A stretch of DNA of 64,000 bases from Labia minor. Lineage: Eukaryota > Arthropoda > Insecta > Dermaptera > Spongiphoridae. Position numbers and translations under genes: made by a program. The stretch lies in contig OY720344.1 of assembly GCA_963082975.1 (NCBI GenBank), forward strand, positions 248,001 to 312,000. The letters run 5' to 3'. Numbering within the stretch: the stretch's first letter is position 1; each line of letters begins with the position of its first letter. Below, piece by piece: positions 24,246 through 36,200 of this stretch. The notes beneath the pieces were generated by a model. That model did not search any database and was not told where the DNA came from. It was given only the letters and a program-made list of their open reading frames with translations.

Positions 24246-25359
24246 GTACTATTTCTGTTCTATTATACCATATAAAAATTAAAATATAATTTTTAGACAA
24301 AAATGATATAAAGTAGTATTTTTAAATTATTGAGTAAATTTTTTAAATTTCTTTTAAATCCTTATGATTATATTCTATTATAATTTATTATTTATGTTTA
24401 ATAAACTCGTTTTTGTGATGTGATTTTAATAAAAAAAATATTAAATTGTATATATTTACTTAATTTTAAAAATTAGAATATTTGTAAATCTGTATAAATT
24501 TTAACACGTGTAATCAATCATATGTAAATAAAATAAAAACTTTTGAAAATCAACTTGCTATTAAATACAAAAATAGGAGTGTAATTATAACACTTTAAAT
24601 TTAAAATTTGTATACTTAAAGATAATATTAAAATATAGGTATTACTTGAGAATATTTCAAATAAAATTAAATATTGATAAATTTATAAAAATAATTATTA
24701 TATATTAATAATAATATACATATTATTCTTATATTTATAATTAGAATGGCTCTCTCTTTCCTTCTCTATTGAAAATTTTTAAATTTAGGTGCCTCATGCA
24801 ACATGGATGGATAAATGAATTGGATTGGGAGAGGAGACAATGACAATTAATTAATTCTTTGAATTCTTTGAATCTTATGAGAATAGAAATAGATAGATAT
24901 CAAATATTTTCTCTTAAACAATGACTATTTCCGTACACTTTGGAGATTTGTATTTGTTTAAAAATTAATTCAAAGAATCAATCAAATTTAAATTAAATAT
25001 ATAGTTTGCGATTTGGCGGATCATATGGTTAAAAGTATGAGAAAAATAAGCAAAAAGTTGGGAGATAGATTATTATTATTATTATTATCTCCTAGTTGAA
25101 TGGAGTTGGCTCACGACAGAGACAGAGACAGAGATTTTTGCTGTCACTTTCAAATTCCCTATCACCACAGTGATAGAGTAATAGATGAAAATCAAATATA
25201 TGAATTTCAACCAAGGCGCAAAGAGTACCGAAAGTGATCTGAACAGAAACAGAAACTTCCATCAAAATGTCCATGTACCACTAAAATGATTACGTTACTA
25301 AAATTAACTGTACTGTAGGTATCACCTAAAAACTTTAGCAAAGCATATCTTTATGGATC

Positions 25360-25480
25360 ATGGATAAGAGTTACAAATTTTAATGATAATTCAGAAGAAA
25401 TTGATACTACGTACGATACGTACGTAGTAAAGGAAATCCATTATTAGAAACTTTCGAAATTCAGAATGGAATAAAACAGG
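25360..25480 (+). pseudogene. RTE reverse-transcriptase fragment
   Basis: Translation gives a FEIQNGIKQG-like stretch, the sequence that precedes the conserved PLSP block of reverse transcriptases. It is interrupted right there. The near-palindrome TACTACGTACG...CGTACGTAGTA lies within it (about 25405-25429). The DNA from 25477 (CAGGGGTCGCCAAACTT) resembles the left end of a hAT element, but no matching right end was found. Confidence 0.5.
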
Positions 25481-25799
25481 GGTCGCCAAACTTTTTTGAT
25501 CATCGACCTCGATATGATTTTTGGAAATCTCCATCGACCCCCATAAAGGTAATTTTCAGGTAATTAATAAAATAAAACAAAACAAAACTATCTAATAGCC
25601 TTAATATTTAATAAATCAGAAACAATAAGTAAAGTAAATACATAGATTTTTTAACTTCTTTTGACTGGAATAAATATTTATATATACGTTTAGTGTTTTC
25701 TTTTCTACCAAGAAAATGATATTAAGTCAATTATAAAAAAATTTAAAATTTTACATACGCAGTTGGATATGCGTGATTTGCGTATTAAGAACTGTTTTT

Positions 25800-25968
25800 A
25801 TAATGTTTATATCAACTTCACTTCATGTCTGTCTGTCTGTCTGCCTGTTCGCTCTTATGACAAATTGAAATCGATTTTTCATTATTTTTCAATTGAGATA
25901 GACTTTTGAAAATTTTTATAGATATTTCAATGGATCTCTAGAAGAAATATAATTGAATTGCAAAATTA
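25800..25968 (+). repeat. Interspersed repeat G, copy 2
   Basis: GTCTGTCTGTCTGCCTG followed by the segment of about 130 bases shared with 5576-5735 and 29262-29430. It abuts an RTE relic. Confidence 0.65.
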
Positions 25969-25969
25969 T

Positions 25970-26370
25970 TATTAAAGGGAATCAAAATTAAAATATATAA
26001 AACAATTATTTTTCCGGTTGTATTATACAGGGTGAGGCATGGTCTATGACCTTAGGAGAAGAGAGTAGATTTAGAGTATTGAAAAATAGGATTCCTCGAA
26101 GTATATATAGCCAAAAAAAGTAAGGTCAAAGGAGAATGTGACGGAGACTGAATAACGAGACATAGTTAAATTGATAAAATCGTAAAAGTTGCGATGGGAA
26201 AGACACGTGACAAGAATAGGAGATGAAAGTCTGGCTAAAAATCTATTTTTATGGATAGACCGATTGGCAAACGTTCGGTTGGAAGATCAAGGACGTGGGG
26301 GGGGGGGGGGTGAATAATGTGGTAAGGAATATAAGAGAGATGAGAGAAAATAGGAGTTGGATGGATAATT
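25970..26370 (+). pseudogene. RTE C-terminal relic
   Basis: It matches the region starting GGGAATCAAA, with degenerate LYG, SMTLGEE and KKSKVKGE-like blocks in broken frames. A G-run (about 26297-26310) sits inside. It ends close to the end of exon 1 of the secreted-protein gene, so that intron is under heavy insertion load. Confidence 0.6.
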
Positions 26371-26390
26371 CCAAGAGAAAAATATCAAAC

Positions 26391-26636
26391 CTTTGGTGTG
26401 GTATCAGTAGTTGAAGAGGTTGTAGTTGCGTTTTCTTCTACATTCTTGGCCATATTGATTGGTTTCGATGTAATTATGACAGAGTTCAATGGTCGGCCAT
26501 CACGGTAAGGCCTTGGCGCTTGATATAATGTTAATGGACGATTTTCAGTTGTCCCTGAAGGTGTAACAATATGGAGACAACCAACCTTTTCAACAAGATA
26601 TATTGATACCAACAACCATACAAAATGATGGGACAT
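26391..26636 (-). CDS. Secreted/membrane protein, exon 1 with signal peptide
   Basis: Begins with ATG at 26636. Residues 1-20 (MSHHFVWLLVSIYLVEKVGC) have the charge and hydrophobicity of a signal peptide, with likely cleavage before LHIVTPSG. The 82-codon exon ends ACACCAAAG/GTTTGA in phase 0, which matches exon 2. After cleavage the chain is rich in Thr, Pro and Asn. Together with exons 2 and 3 it encodes 593 residues. The upstream region (about 26880-26990) is GC-richer and may be 5' UTR or promoter. Confidence 0.75.
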
Positions 26637-28690
26637 TATCAGTGACTTTTCGATAAAAAATCAACACACTAGAATTTTAATAATAATAAATAATAATAAA
26701 TGAAAAAAAAAGAATTTTGTTTTTCCTTTAAATTAAATTATCTAATTATTTTTTATCAATTATAAATAATATTTTCTTTTTTAAGTGTAATTTGGATAAA
26801 ACTGAACGTGTTAACATTGATGATACAGAAATAATACTGAAACAAGGTAGATAAAATATTGGATTGAGTAAAAGTAGGAGAGTGTAAGAGGAGGACAAAG
26901 CCAGGGGACCTAAGAAGTCCCCTCCACCTCCACAATAGAGAGAAGTGCCCTGGATGGTCTAATTGGCACGACAACACCTCAATGGTTACCCACCTGGAAA
27001 AACATTCTGAAAACTTTTATAAAATATTATTTTTTTTTTTGTTCATTTAATTATTTTGTTTTCAATACATAATATTTGTGATAGGAGTATATACCTAATA
27101 ATCCTAAAACTAAATACTGATAAATTATTCAAATTAAATTGATCAAAAAAGAAAGAAAGGAAAGTGAATGATATTGAATTTTTGAAAATCATCTTGAAGT
27201 AGACTTTTTAAAATGAAAAATCCATTTTATATGATTAATAAGAAATAGAAATATTTTATATTATTATTATTATTTCGTTTTTGAATATTTTCTATTAATC
27301 GTAAAAGTCAAATTCGATGTGTCATTAACTCATACTTATGCTAATGTTTAATATTTAATATTTAATTTAACTAAGTAAGAGAGAAAAAGATAATAGATGT
27401 AAAATCAATTGTGTTTGGATGACACTGTCACTTTATATAAAAAATTAAAATAATGAAATATAATGTTTTATAATTGGATTTTTATTGATCGTTAAAAATA
27501 CGTTAAAAATATTAAAATTGACACATCTAATCTTACTAAAATAAAAAAAAAAAAATAATAAAATAAAGATAATACAACTAAAAAATAAAATAAACATAAA
27601 ATGTTCAAATAATTTTTAATATTTCTAAAAGTTGTATTATATTATATATATAAGTTTTATTTTATGGCTAATTAATTAAGATGTAAAAGACATTCAGGTT
27701 TAAATCAATATTATAATAATATATGTATAATATTATTTTTAGAAAGCTTGAAATCAAAACAAACATTTGTTCTTAACATTAACCTGAACGAAACAGGTAC
27801 AAATATTAAAAAAATTGTCACAATCTAATTCACCAATTTCTTCTTTATTTATCTTTTTATTTTATTTATTTTTGTATTTATAGTAAAAAGACATGAAAGT
27901 GTTGCCATAAAAATTGACCTAAATGTGATTAAAATAAAAATAAAGAAAGAAATTACAGTTAATAGCTAAATAGATAAATATATAATGGTTTGAATTTATT
28001 TATTCATTAATTGTTTTATTTTTTGTCCAAATCAATTAATTAATTATTAGCACGAATGATATGTCACATTTATTTTCCCTTTAGTATATTTTTCTTTTTA
28101 TTTCTAATCAAATATGTATGACCTACTAATAATTAATAAACGATATATATATATATAATTATGTTTAATAATCAGAATGCAAAAAAAAAAATAATATATA
28201 ATAATAAAAAAAAATTATAAAATAATGTTTTTTCATGAAATGAGCGAAACGTTTTCGTTGTATATCCATAAACTTTGTCAGGCTTATATAAAAATTATTT
28301 TATTCTTATTAGTCCATGAGAAAAACGTTATTTTATCAAAAATTTTTATATTTATATTATTTTATTCTTTTTAGAGTAATTTTAATTCGATAAATTTATT
28401 TGATATAATAATAGGAATAGAAAAGATAATGTTATACGATAATTTGCAAATTGAATGAAAGAAAAAGAAAATATTAATCTGCAATAATGATTATAATTAT
28501 ATTAAGCAAATGTTATTATTGAAGTAATGTTTTTAAAATATATTTATTTTAATTATTATATTAATTAAACATTCCTCTTTTAATTCAATTCAATTTTTAT
28601 CCGTCAGATGGCGTGAATGAAAATTCAAATATTAAAAACAATTTTAATTAATTAATTAATAAAAATTAATAAATTTGTAAAAAAAAAAAA
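26637..28690. other. Intergenic DNA upstream of the secreted-protein gene
   Basis: 26880-26990 is relatively GC-rich, with purine-rich and CCTCCACCTCC stretches, and may be the 5' UTR/promoter of the minus-strand gene. The rest is AT-rich, with (TTA)n, (TA)n and poly(A) tracts. A small dispersed segment at 28245-28335 repeats that at 14305-14400. Confidence 0.4.
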
Positions 28691-28691
28691 A

Positions 28692-28760
28692 AAAATGTGT
28701 TTGTCCGAGAGTCGAACTCTCGCCGTATGCAGGCCGCGTAGACAAAAACATACTTTAAGA
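28692..28760 (-). ncRNA. tRNA-like fragment with terminator-like T-run
   Basis: On the minus strand GAGAG-TTCGACT-CTCTC forms a perfect T-arm with the conserved TTCRA loop. A seven-base stem, TTTGTCT against GGACAAA, forms an acceptor-like helix. Between them only about 18 bases remain, so a D-arm and a proper anticodon arm are missing. The 3' side runs into a long T-run, as at Pol III terminators. It is most likely a tRNA relic or the head of a SINE and not a working tRNA. Confidence 0.35.
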
Positions 28761-29261
28761 CGCGACTTAGCTTGTTTTCAATTCAATTTCAATTTAAAGA
28801 GTATGATTATTAGCCAACATTTTACAATAGTTGATTTATCAGAACATACAAAAGATTACAATATTTACAAAATTAAATTGATTCTTTTGCGATCATTTAT
28901 TGATACGCTATTACAATTTTACTTAATTATATTTAATTTTATTTACATTTTTTCCTTTTTTTTTACATAAGCATATTTTAAGTTTAATTTACATATAATC
29001 AGGGTTAGGAATGTCAACTCATCAGGAAAGGCTAGCAAAACCTGGAGATTGCAAGAGAAGGGAGGGGGAGGGTGATAATATTATTTAGTTACAGTTTTTT
29101 AATCTTAGCTCGTTTACCCACCAAGCTTGTTGTTAATTTTTAAATGTTCTACCAGGATAGTTGACTATCTCCTTGTCAATAGTTATCAGTTATCAGTCCG
29201 ATGGCGTGAATGAAAATTCAAATATTAAAACAATTAATGTTTAATTATATATTATAAAATA
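28761..29261. other. AT-rich intergenic DNA
   Basis: The sequence GATGGCGTGAATGAAAATTC near 29202 also occurs at 28607, a small dispersed repeat. Nothing else was recognised. Confidence 0.4.
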
Positions 29262-29430
29262 ATTAATTATAATTCAATTATATTTCTTCTATAGCTTCTA
29301 TGGATCCATTGAAATAGCTATAAACATTTTCGAATGTCTATCTCAATTGAAAAATGATGAAAAATCGTTTTCAATTTGTCATAAGAGCGAACAGGCAGAC
29401 AGACAGACTGACATGAAGTGAAGTTGAAAG
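29262..29430 (-). repeat. Interspersed repeat G, copy 3
   Basis: Same module as at 5576 and 25800, with the microsatellite seen as GGCAGACAGACAGACTG. Confidence 0.65.
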
Positions 29431-29529
29431 AAACGTTAGAAAAAAGAAAGATAGAGACATCATCTCAAAAATATAATTAACATTTTCCAATGTTTACAAA
29501 TTTGATCATAATTAAAAAAAAAAAAATAA

Positions 29530-29661
29530 TTAAAAACATGTTAAACAAGACATTAGCCATTTGTTCAGGTGTGTCGTTCCTCATTACGATTGTCAACGGC
29601 TTTGCTCTGCTTGCATCTGGGTTATTGCAAACGCTATCAAAAGAAAAAAAATGGAAAACAA
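29530..29661 (-). other. Possible orphan exon
   Basis: On the minus strand a pyrimidine tract ending TTTTGATAG precedes an open segment with balanced codon use, encoding NPDASRAKPLTIV followed by NDTPEQMAN. Composition differs from surrounding AT-rich DNA. No partner exon or family was recognised. It could be a host exon or an unrecognised transposon fragment. Confidence 0.25.
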
Positions 29662-30239
29662 AGCCAATATATAACATTCATTCCTATTCATATAGAATTA
29701 TATTATTATATATTAACATGTATTTATATTCTAATATAAATTTAGAATTTATATTTTATACAATTCTCTAATTGGGGTGATATTTTGTACAAAAGAGCAC
29801 AAATGAGAAGTTTGAAAAAAATGTTACAGTATGAATTATGAAATTGGGTCATAAATTTATTCTCTTCATCTCATCTGTTAAAACTCTTAAGGCAAATTAA
29901 TAATCGTGGCATATCTATTATTTTATGCTATTAATAATAGTTAGAAACCAATCTTAAAATAGGTAGGTATGTATAACTGAAACTGATTAATAATAAATAA
30001 ATAAATAGGATAATAATATTTTATGAATTGTTTTATTTTTATATTAAATTAAAGATGTAATCTCAATCTTTCCTTTATTTTAAATTGTATGTTTTCTTAT
30101 AATTATTAAAAGAAATAAAATTTATTGAATTAATTCAATTATATAAAATTAAAAGTAATTGACGTTATGTTTTATAATCTTATATATAAGAATGTTTGCA
30201 ACCCCCATCTAATTGAGTTTGTATAAACAACGTAAAACT

Positions 30240-30244
<5 letters not shown>
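29662..30244. other. AT-rich intergenic DNA
   Basis: TCTTATATATAAGAATG at about 30178 resembles a Helitron 5' terminus, but no matching 3' end follows. No gene. Confidence 0.4.

Positions 30245-30298
<54 letters not shown>
30245..30298. repeat. (TA)n microsatellite
   Basis: About 27 uninterrupted TA units, directly before the 5' region of an RTE element. Confidence 0.95.
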
Positions 30299-30299
<1 letters not shown>

Positions 30300-30302
<3 letters not shown>

Positions 30303-30918
30303 GCGTCAGGCTGTAGCGACAGGCCGGCTGGATCATCTTCGCGTCGCATCAACAAATGAAATGGAGAAATGTTATACGGATAGGTTAACGGCTAGGGCGT
30401 CCCCTGCAAGCGACGCGCATTGTCAGCACCCGGGCGATGCGAGAAATGGGTTAGGGTTACCCACCTATGGACGAGGTGGGCTAAAGAAGTTAGTCCAACA
30501 TCCACATCCACATCCACATCTACATCCACATCCACATCAATATCAACATCATCAGCATCATTGCCATCAACCTCACTCAAATCGTCCACAGCTACATCAA
30601 AGTCGTCAACACCATCACCATCGTCATCGAAAGTTGAGTACCACAAGGATTCGTTTTGCCACCTTAAATGTGGGTTCACTAACTGGTCGCAGCAGAGAAC
30701 TTGCTGCAGTTCTAAAGAACCGAAAGATCGACATCGCTTGCATCCAGGAGACTAAATGGGCAGGTGCCAAATCCAGGGAACTGGGCGATGGGTACAAATT
30801 AATATTTTATGGCCGACAACCAAAAAATGGAGTGGCAATCGTGGTTAGCCAGCAATTTAAATTAATACTATTAATGAATGTATATATTGGTAATTTATCT
30901 ATAGTTTTATACCGTTAA
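30300..30918 (+). pseudogene. RTE retrotransposon 5' end with truncated endonuclease
   Basis: 30300-30360 looks like an RTE 5' UTR. From 30361 an ORF of 185 codons has a histidine/proline-rich stretch (HPHPHPH repeats from CATCCA units, about residues 47-90), then the start of an APE-type endonuclease: TLNVGSLTGR, DIACIQETKW, GVAIVVS. These match the annotation 'craniofacial development protein 2-like', which is an RTE endonuclease. The domain is cut near 30850, before its catalytic C-terminal half, and the reading frame then runs into unrelated AT-rich DNA. The reverse transcriptase is absent here. Confidence 0.8.
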
Positions 30919-31084
30919 TTTTTATATATTGTCTCAAGTCTCTATTTTTGCATTTTCCCAAGTTTCATTATAATTAAAAATATTCAATAATAATCTAGCA
31001 ATGAAAATAAAATATCAAAATGTAATGATCAAGAAATATTATACTCTATTTCACTATAATAACATAGAAAATACTTAAGAACCA

Positions 31085-31935
31085 TAGGCGGAGGAAATAT
31101 TAGGAGATATCATTGCGGGTTCAGGCCAAATCGATCAACATTAATTAAGATATTTAAATTATGACAGATAATAGGAAAAAAACCGCGAATTCAATATTTC
31201 TGTTCACTAATTATAATTAAATATAATAGGAGATTAGGAAATTGCAATTGCAGATAGCGAGGAAAAATTAATGGAGGTTTGAAATTAATAGGGATAAGAA
31301 AAAATATTTAGTAACAAAGAGGAAGAGTATTAACATACAAAATCTTAAGATACAAAATGTAGAATTTGAATATGTAGAAAAATTGAATGTAATCACGAAG
31401 GATAATAATATTTGAGAAGAATTTAAATCGGGGTTGCAATCGGGAAAAGCCTGTTATCTTGCAATAAAGAGGCTTATCTCTTCAAAATTATTATCAAAGG
31501 GAATATATAAAAAAATTATTTTGCCTGTTGCATTATATGGGTGGGAGGCATGGACTATGACCCTGGGAGATGAGAGTAGATTCAGAGTATTTGAGAATAG
31601 GATTCTTCCCTGCATTTATTGGCCAAAGAAAGATGAGGTCACCGGGGAATGGAGGAGACTGCATAACAAGAAATTGCATGGCCTCTCTGCATCTTCAGAA
31701 ATAGTTAGGGTTATAATAGGGAAAAAGCTGCGATAGGCAGGACACGTGGCTAGAATGGGAGAGGAAAAATATATTGGTGTGGAGACCGATTGGAAAACGT
31801 CCGCTTGGAAAACCAATGGCGCGTAGGAAGGGACGACAGAGAGATGGGACAAGGGCTCAGGATAGGGACACTTGGAGAAATGTGGTTGTTGCGGCCAAGA
31901 ACTTTCGAGTGAGCCACATAGATAGATAGATATAA
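31085..31935 (+). pseudogene. RTE reverse-transcriptase and C-terminal relic
   Basis: 31114-31140 encodes CGFRPNRST, a conserved block before the RT palm. After an internally deleted stretch, 31434-31736 is open and encodes KRLISSKLL, LYGWEAWTM, KDEVTGEWRRLHN, stopping just before the AGHVARMGEE block. It ends in GATAGATAGATA and continues into a Helitron-like tail that is split by the mariner at 31960. Several frameshifts mean it is dead. Confidence 0.75.
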
Positions 31936-31959
31936 CATATACAATAATAATAAATATTA

Positions 31960-33231
31960 GGTTGGGGAAAAAGAAATCCATTATTTTTACGTGACTTTAT
32001 TTAACATGTTTTGCATTGTCCGATTTAGGTCAAATATGCACCATTTTGTTCTATAATTTGTTGCCATTTTAATGGTAGCTTCATTATGCCTCTCTCATAA
32101 AAGTCTTGGTCCTTATTAGCGAAAAACTCCAGCAATTGATTTTCACACTCTTCGCTTGATGCCAATTTCTTATCACTAAAAAAGTTTTGCAATGCAAGAA
32201 AAAGTTGGTAATCGCTTGGTGCGAGGTCCGGACTGTATGGTGGATGCATCAAAACTTCCCAACCAAGCTCCCGGAGTTTCTGACGAGTCACTATAGAAGT
32301 GTGTGGCCTGGCGTTGTCCTGATGGAACACGACACCTCTTCTGTTGGCCAATTCTGGCCGTTTCTGGTCAATTGCTCGCTTCAGACGGTCCAGTTGTTGA
32401 CAATAGATGTCTGAATTTAATGTTTGGCCATATGGAAGCAACTCGTAATAAATGATTCCTTTCCAATCCCACCAAACGCAAAGCAGAACCTTCCTGGCCG
32501 TTAGTCCCGGTTTGGCCACCGTCTGAGCTGCTTCACCGCGCTTTGACCACGATCGCTTTCGCATAATGTTGTCGTATGTGACCCATTTCTCATCCCCAGT
32601 CACCATCCGTTTAAGAAATGGGTTGATTTCATTACGTTTGGCCAAGGCTTCGCAGATGGAAATTCGATCCATCATGTTTTTTGGTGTTAATTGGTGTGGC
32701 ACCCAAATATCAAGCTTTTTTTTAAACCCAGCTTTGTGCAAATGGTTTAAAACTGTTTTGTGGTCGATCTTTAACTCCTGGGCGATGCTACGACTACTAA
32801 CATGCCGGTCCACTTCGATGATTTCAGTGACTTTGTCGACATTTTCGACGACGGGCCTGCCTGTGCGAGGGGCATCCTTAACGTCAAAAATACCCGAACG
32901 GAATCGACGAAACCAAAATTGCGCGTAATTAGCTGTTACAGTATCGGGACCATAAACACTATTCACATTTTCAGCCGCCTGACTTGCATTTTCGCCCTTA
33001 TCAAAGAAAAACTGTAAAATGTACCGAATTTTCTCTTTGTTGACTTCCATCTTTAACGCCGTGTAACTCAGAACTGAATGGACAAAACAAAAAACTGCAA
33101 ACGAATTCTTTTAGTGCGAACTGTTACCTTGACAACGAGCATAAATTTGAAATTGTTTGATCGATAATTTACGAGATATCGATCACTACAGCCATCTACC
33201 GAAAAAATAATGGATTTCTTTTTCCCCAACC
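31960..33231 (-). mobile_element. Intact mariner element (mellifera type)
   Basis: It is 1272 bp, flanked by TA (31958-31959 and 33232-33233). The terminal inverted repeats are identical over 29 bases, starting GGTTGGGGAAAAAGAAATCC. It holds a complete transposase ORF. The flanks rejoin to give the RTE/Helitron junction sequence found uninterrupted at 5000-5040, which confirms the insertion. Identical arms and an open ORF suggest recent arrival. Confidence 0.96.
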
Positions 33232-36200
33232 TATTATAATTAATTTACTGATTAAATTGAAATATATTTTTAAATAAGAACACAAAAAGAAATGAAGGTT
33301 TTTTGTAATATACGGATTGAAACAAAATGGATGAAAACCTTTTACTACTTTCAACCAAATACTATGTACCACTCGGGGGTACAGGGGGCGGAGCCCCCGT
33401 CTAGGTGTGAAGAGCGCCGAAGGCGCTCTGAGCAGCTAGTATATATATAAGCTTAATATAAATTTAAAAAAATAATGTCAGCATGTTTTAATTAGATATT
33501 GGTAAAATTCATAGCCTATCCTTGATTCTAACATATTTTTATACTTATGCCACAAAATACACAAAGTCACATGAAAATCGGACTAGTCGTTTTGGACGAG
33601 TAGGTACATGTTCGAAAAAGGGTAACACGCGATATTTTTATATATTATATAAGATAAATATGAACGGAAATGTCATTATTCTTAAAAAGGATCTAATTTC
33701 AAAAAAACTCAACTCAACCGGAAAAGATGATTTTATTTCATTATCATTGCAAAATAAATTAAATATTAATATCTCTAGATAAGAGAATCAAATTCTGCTA
33801 ATATTTAAAGATATCTGACAAATCTTTTGTTTGTTTTTCTTTAAAAAAATTCTCATTATTTTATAAATAATTTTCTGTTTTTTTTTCATGAACACAACTA
33901 TTTTTATTTTTTTAATTATATACAAAATTACTATTATAATTCTATACAAAAAAAAAAAAAAAAAAAAAAAACATTGCATACCAAGTTATATTATGAAAAT
34001 CTCTCTAAAGAACTAATATTTATTTATTTATAAATTAATAAAAAAAAAGTAGGTATTATAATACTAATCTTAATAAATTTGTCCATTTTGTATTGTGTAT
34101 GATAATCTCATAAAAGAAATAGACCATAACACAAATAAAAAAAAATATTTCAGAGAGCTGCTGATGAAGATAATGATGATGATGTTCACCTGATACAAGC
34201 GAGTGTTTGAGATGGAGAAAGAGTCGAAGAAAGCGAGAAGATGAAAATGAAAAAGTTAAAACAGAGTGTAATCATTACAATGATTTTTATGAATGATTAT
34301 AACATATTCTCTAGTATATAAATATATATATATATTAACAAGAAAAAACAATAACACTTGGAAATCTATTCACCTACAAACCTATATGACTTAGCAACAT
34401 AAGACATTTAGTTATTATTATTTTATTATTTTTATTAATAACAATATTATTATTATTATTATTATTATACGTTAAGTGAATACCTCTCCAATTTTTATTT
34501 CTTAGTAATAATTATTAAAAATAGAATTGACTATATTTTTTAATAATAATAGAATATTAAAGAATATAGAATTTTAATTAAAAAATCTTTGACACAATTT
34601 TTTTTTTACAAATAATATGAACGTGTGGGTGGGTGGTTGTATGTTGAATAGTATAAGTATTATGTTAATTATCATATCGAGATACTTCCTACTTCATATC
34701 CTATTTTGTAAAAAATAATTAACCAGAATTGTGAATTCACCCTCTATTCTATCTATATAAAAATATGAAAAGATAACTTAATTTATAATTGTTTGTGTAA
34801 GAATGAACCTTCCACTAATATAAAATTTTGGAAAACTAGGGCCCTGGGGGAGGGGGACACGACGTTTGCTGATTTTCACTACTAGATAGCACTGCATTGT
34901 AAAAATCAACATGGCTGACCTGTGGGATAATCATACGGATAGTCTGTGTGTTTCTAATGGAGTGTCTGGCATCAATGGAGTCAGCACGAATATTGTTGAT
35001 TGAAATGAATAGAGAAAATTTCCTTATTATATGTGTAATAATATATTAAAAGCCAAAATTATTACTGGTGAACAATCGGGTAAAGAGGTTCATCTTCCTA
35101 GAATTACCCTTGATTCAAATAAAGCACATATTGGATGGATGTACTCTTCAAAGGCATCCATTCCCTATAAGACCAGCATTCGCAGCAATAACCATTCATA
35201 AAGCACAAAGGTCAAACATTGACATTTGAATTTGTTGGAGTTGACCTTAGAATCTCTGTATTCATGCATGGAATGCTTTCAAGAGTTAAGAATGGAAAAA
35301 ATTGGAAGGTTCTATTACCACCTGAGAATGAATGTTATACTCGAAATGTTGTTTGGAAAGAGGTATTAAATTATAAATGGAAACACCAAATGGGGTAGTG
35401 ATGCGCAGCGCAATATATGACACTGTATCCTGTTAGTGTGACTTAGCCTCTCCTACTCAATTCCGTCTTTCACCTCCTTCCTTGGTGGTGTTCATTGGTA
35501 ACCTTCTGAGCAAAGATCGTGGTAACCAACCCCGGTGGGAAGCAGGGTCAGGGCTGACGAAAGTGGAAGAAATGGTCCTCCGAAGAATAGGAGGCTAAAT
35601 TCCTCTCACAATAAAATAACATATTAATAGAACGTGGCATATAGCATAGGCCTTATTTAAAGTGTGGGTGAGAGCCCCACACACTTTGGTTGGTAGAGCT
35701 TTCCCCTAACACACTATTAAAAAAAAAAAAAAAAAAATTATATTAAAGTTATACTAAAGTTATATTAATTTTAATTAGATTGATGTAATTATCTAATATT
35801 AATATTGGTGTGAATGATTGTAATAATATTGAATAATAAATGGCATTTGATACAATTTTGTTATTTTTACAGACCGACGATAGTAAGTGTCGAGTGATAG
35901 CTCGGTGTTGGATGTATATATAATATAGGATCAATTATTTTATTTGATCAAGTAAATTTGAAAAGGTTTTAATATATTGAAATGAAAATCAATTTATTTT
36001 AATTTATTTAAAACATTTTAGGATGCAAATTTTTAATGGGTTATTTTTAGAAATCCCATTTAACAATTATAATAAATAATTAAAAAATTGTAAAATGTTT
36101 AAAGTAAATAAAAATAAATTGTATAAATTGGATAAAGGGTCAAGTTTTAGTTCGGTGTCCCAGGTATATATTTTATATCAACACGCCTACTTTTCTGTTT

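Larger units (their letters stand above)
23020..26390 (-). other. Intron 1 of the secreted-protein gene
   Basis: The 3.37-kb intron has the donor AAG/GTTTGA and a T-rich acceptor. It is loaded with repeats: a Helitron-like head at about 23509, RTE/Helitron tail at 23935-24245, RTE fragments at 25360-25480 and 25970-26370, and repeat G at 25800-25968. Confidence 0.65.
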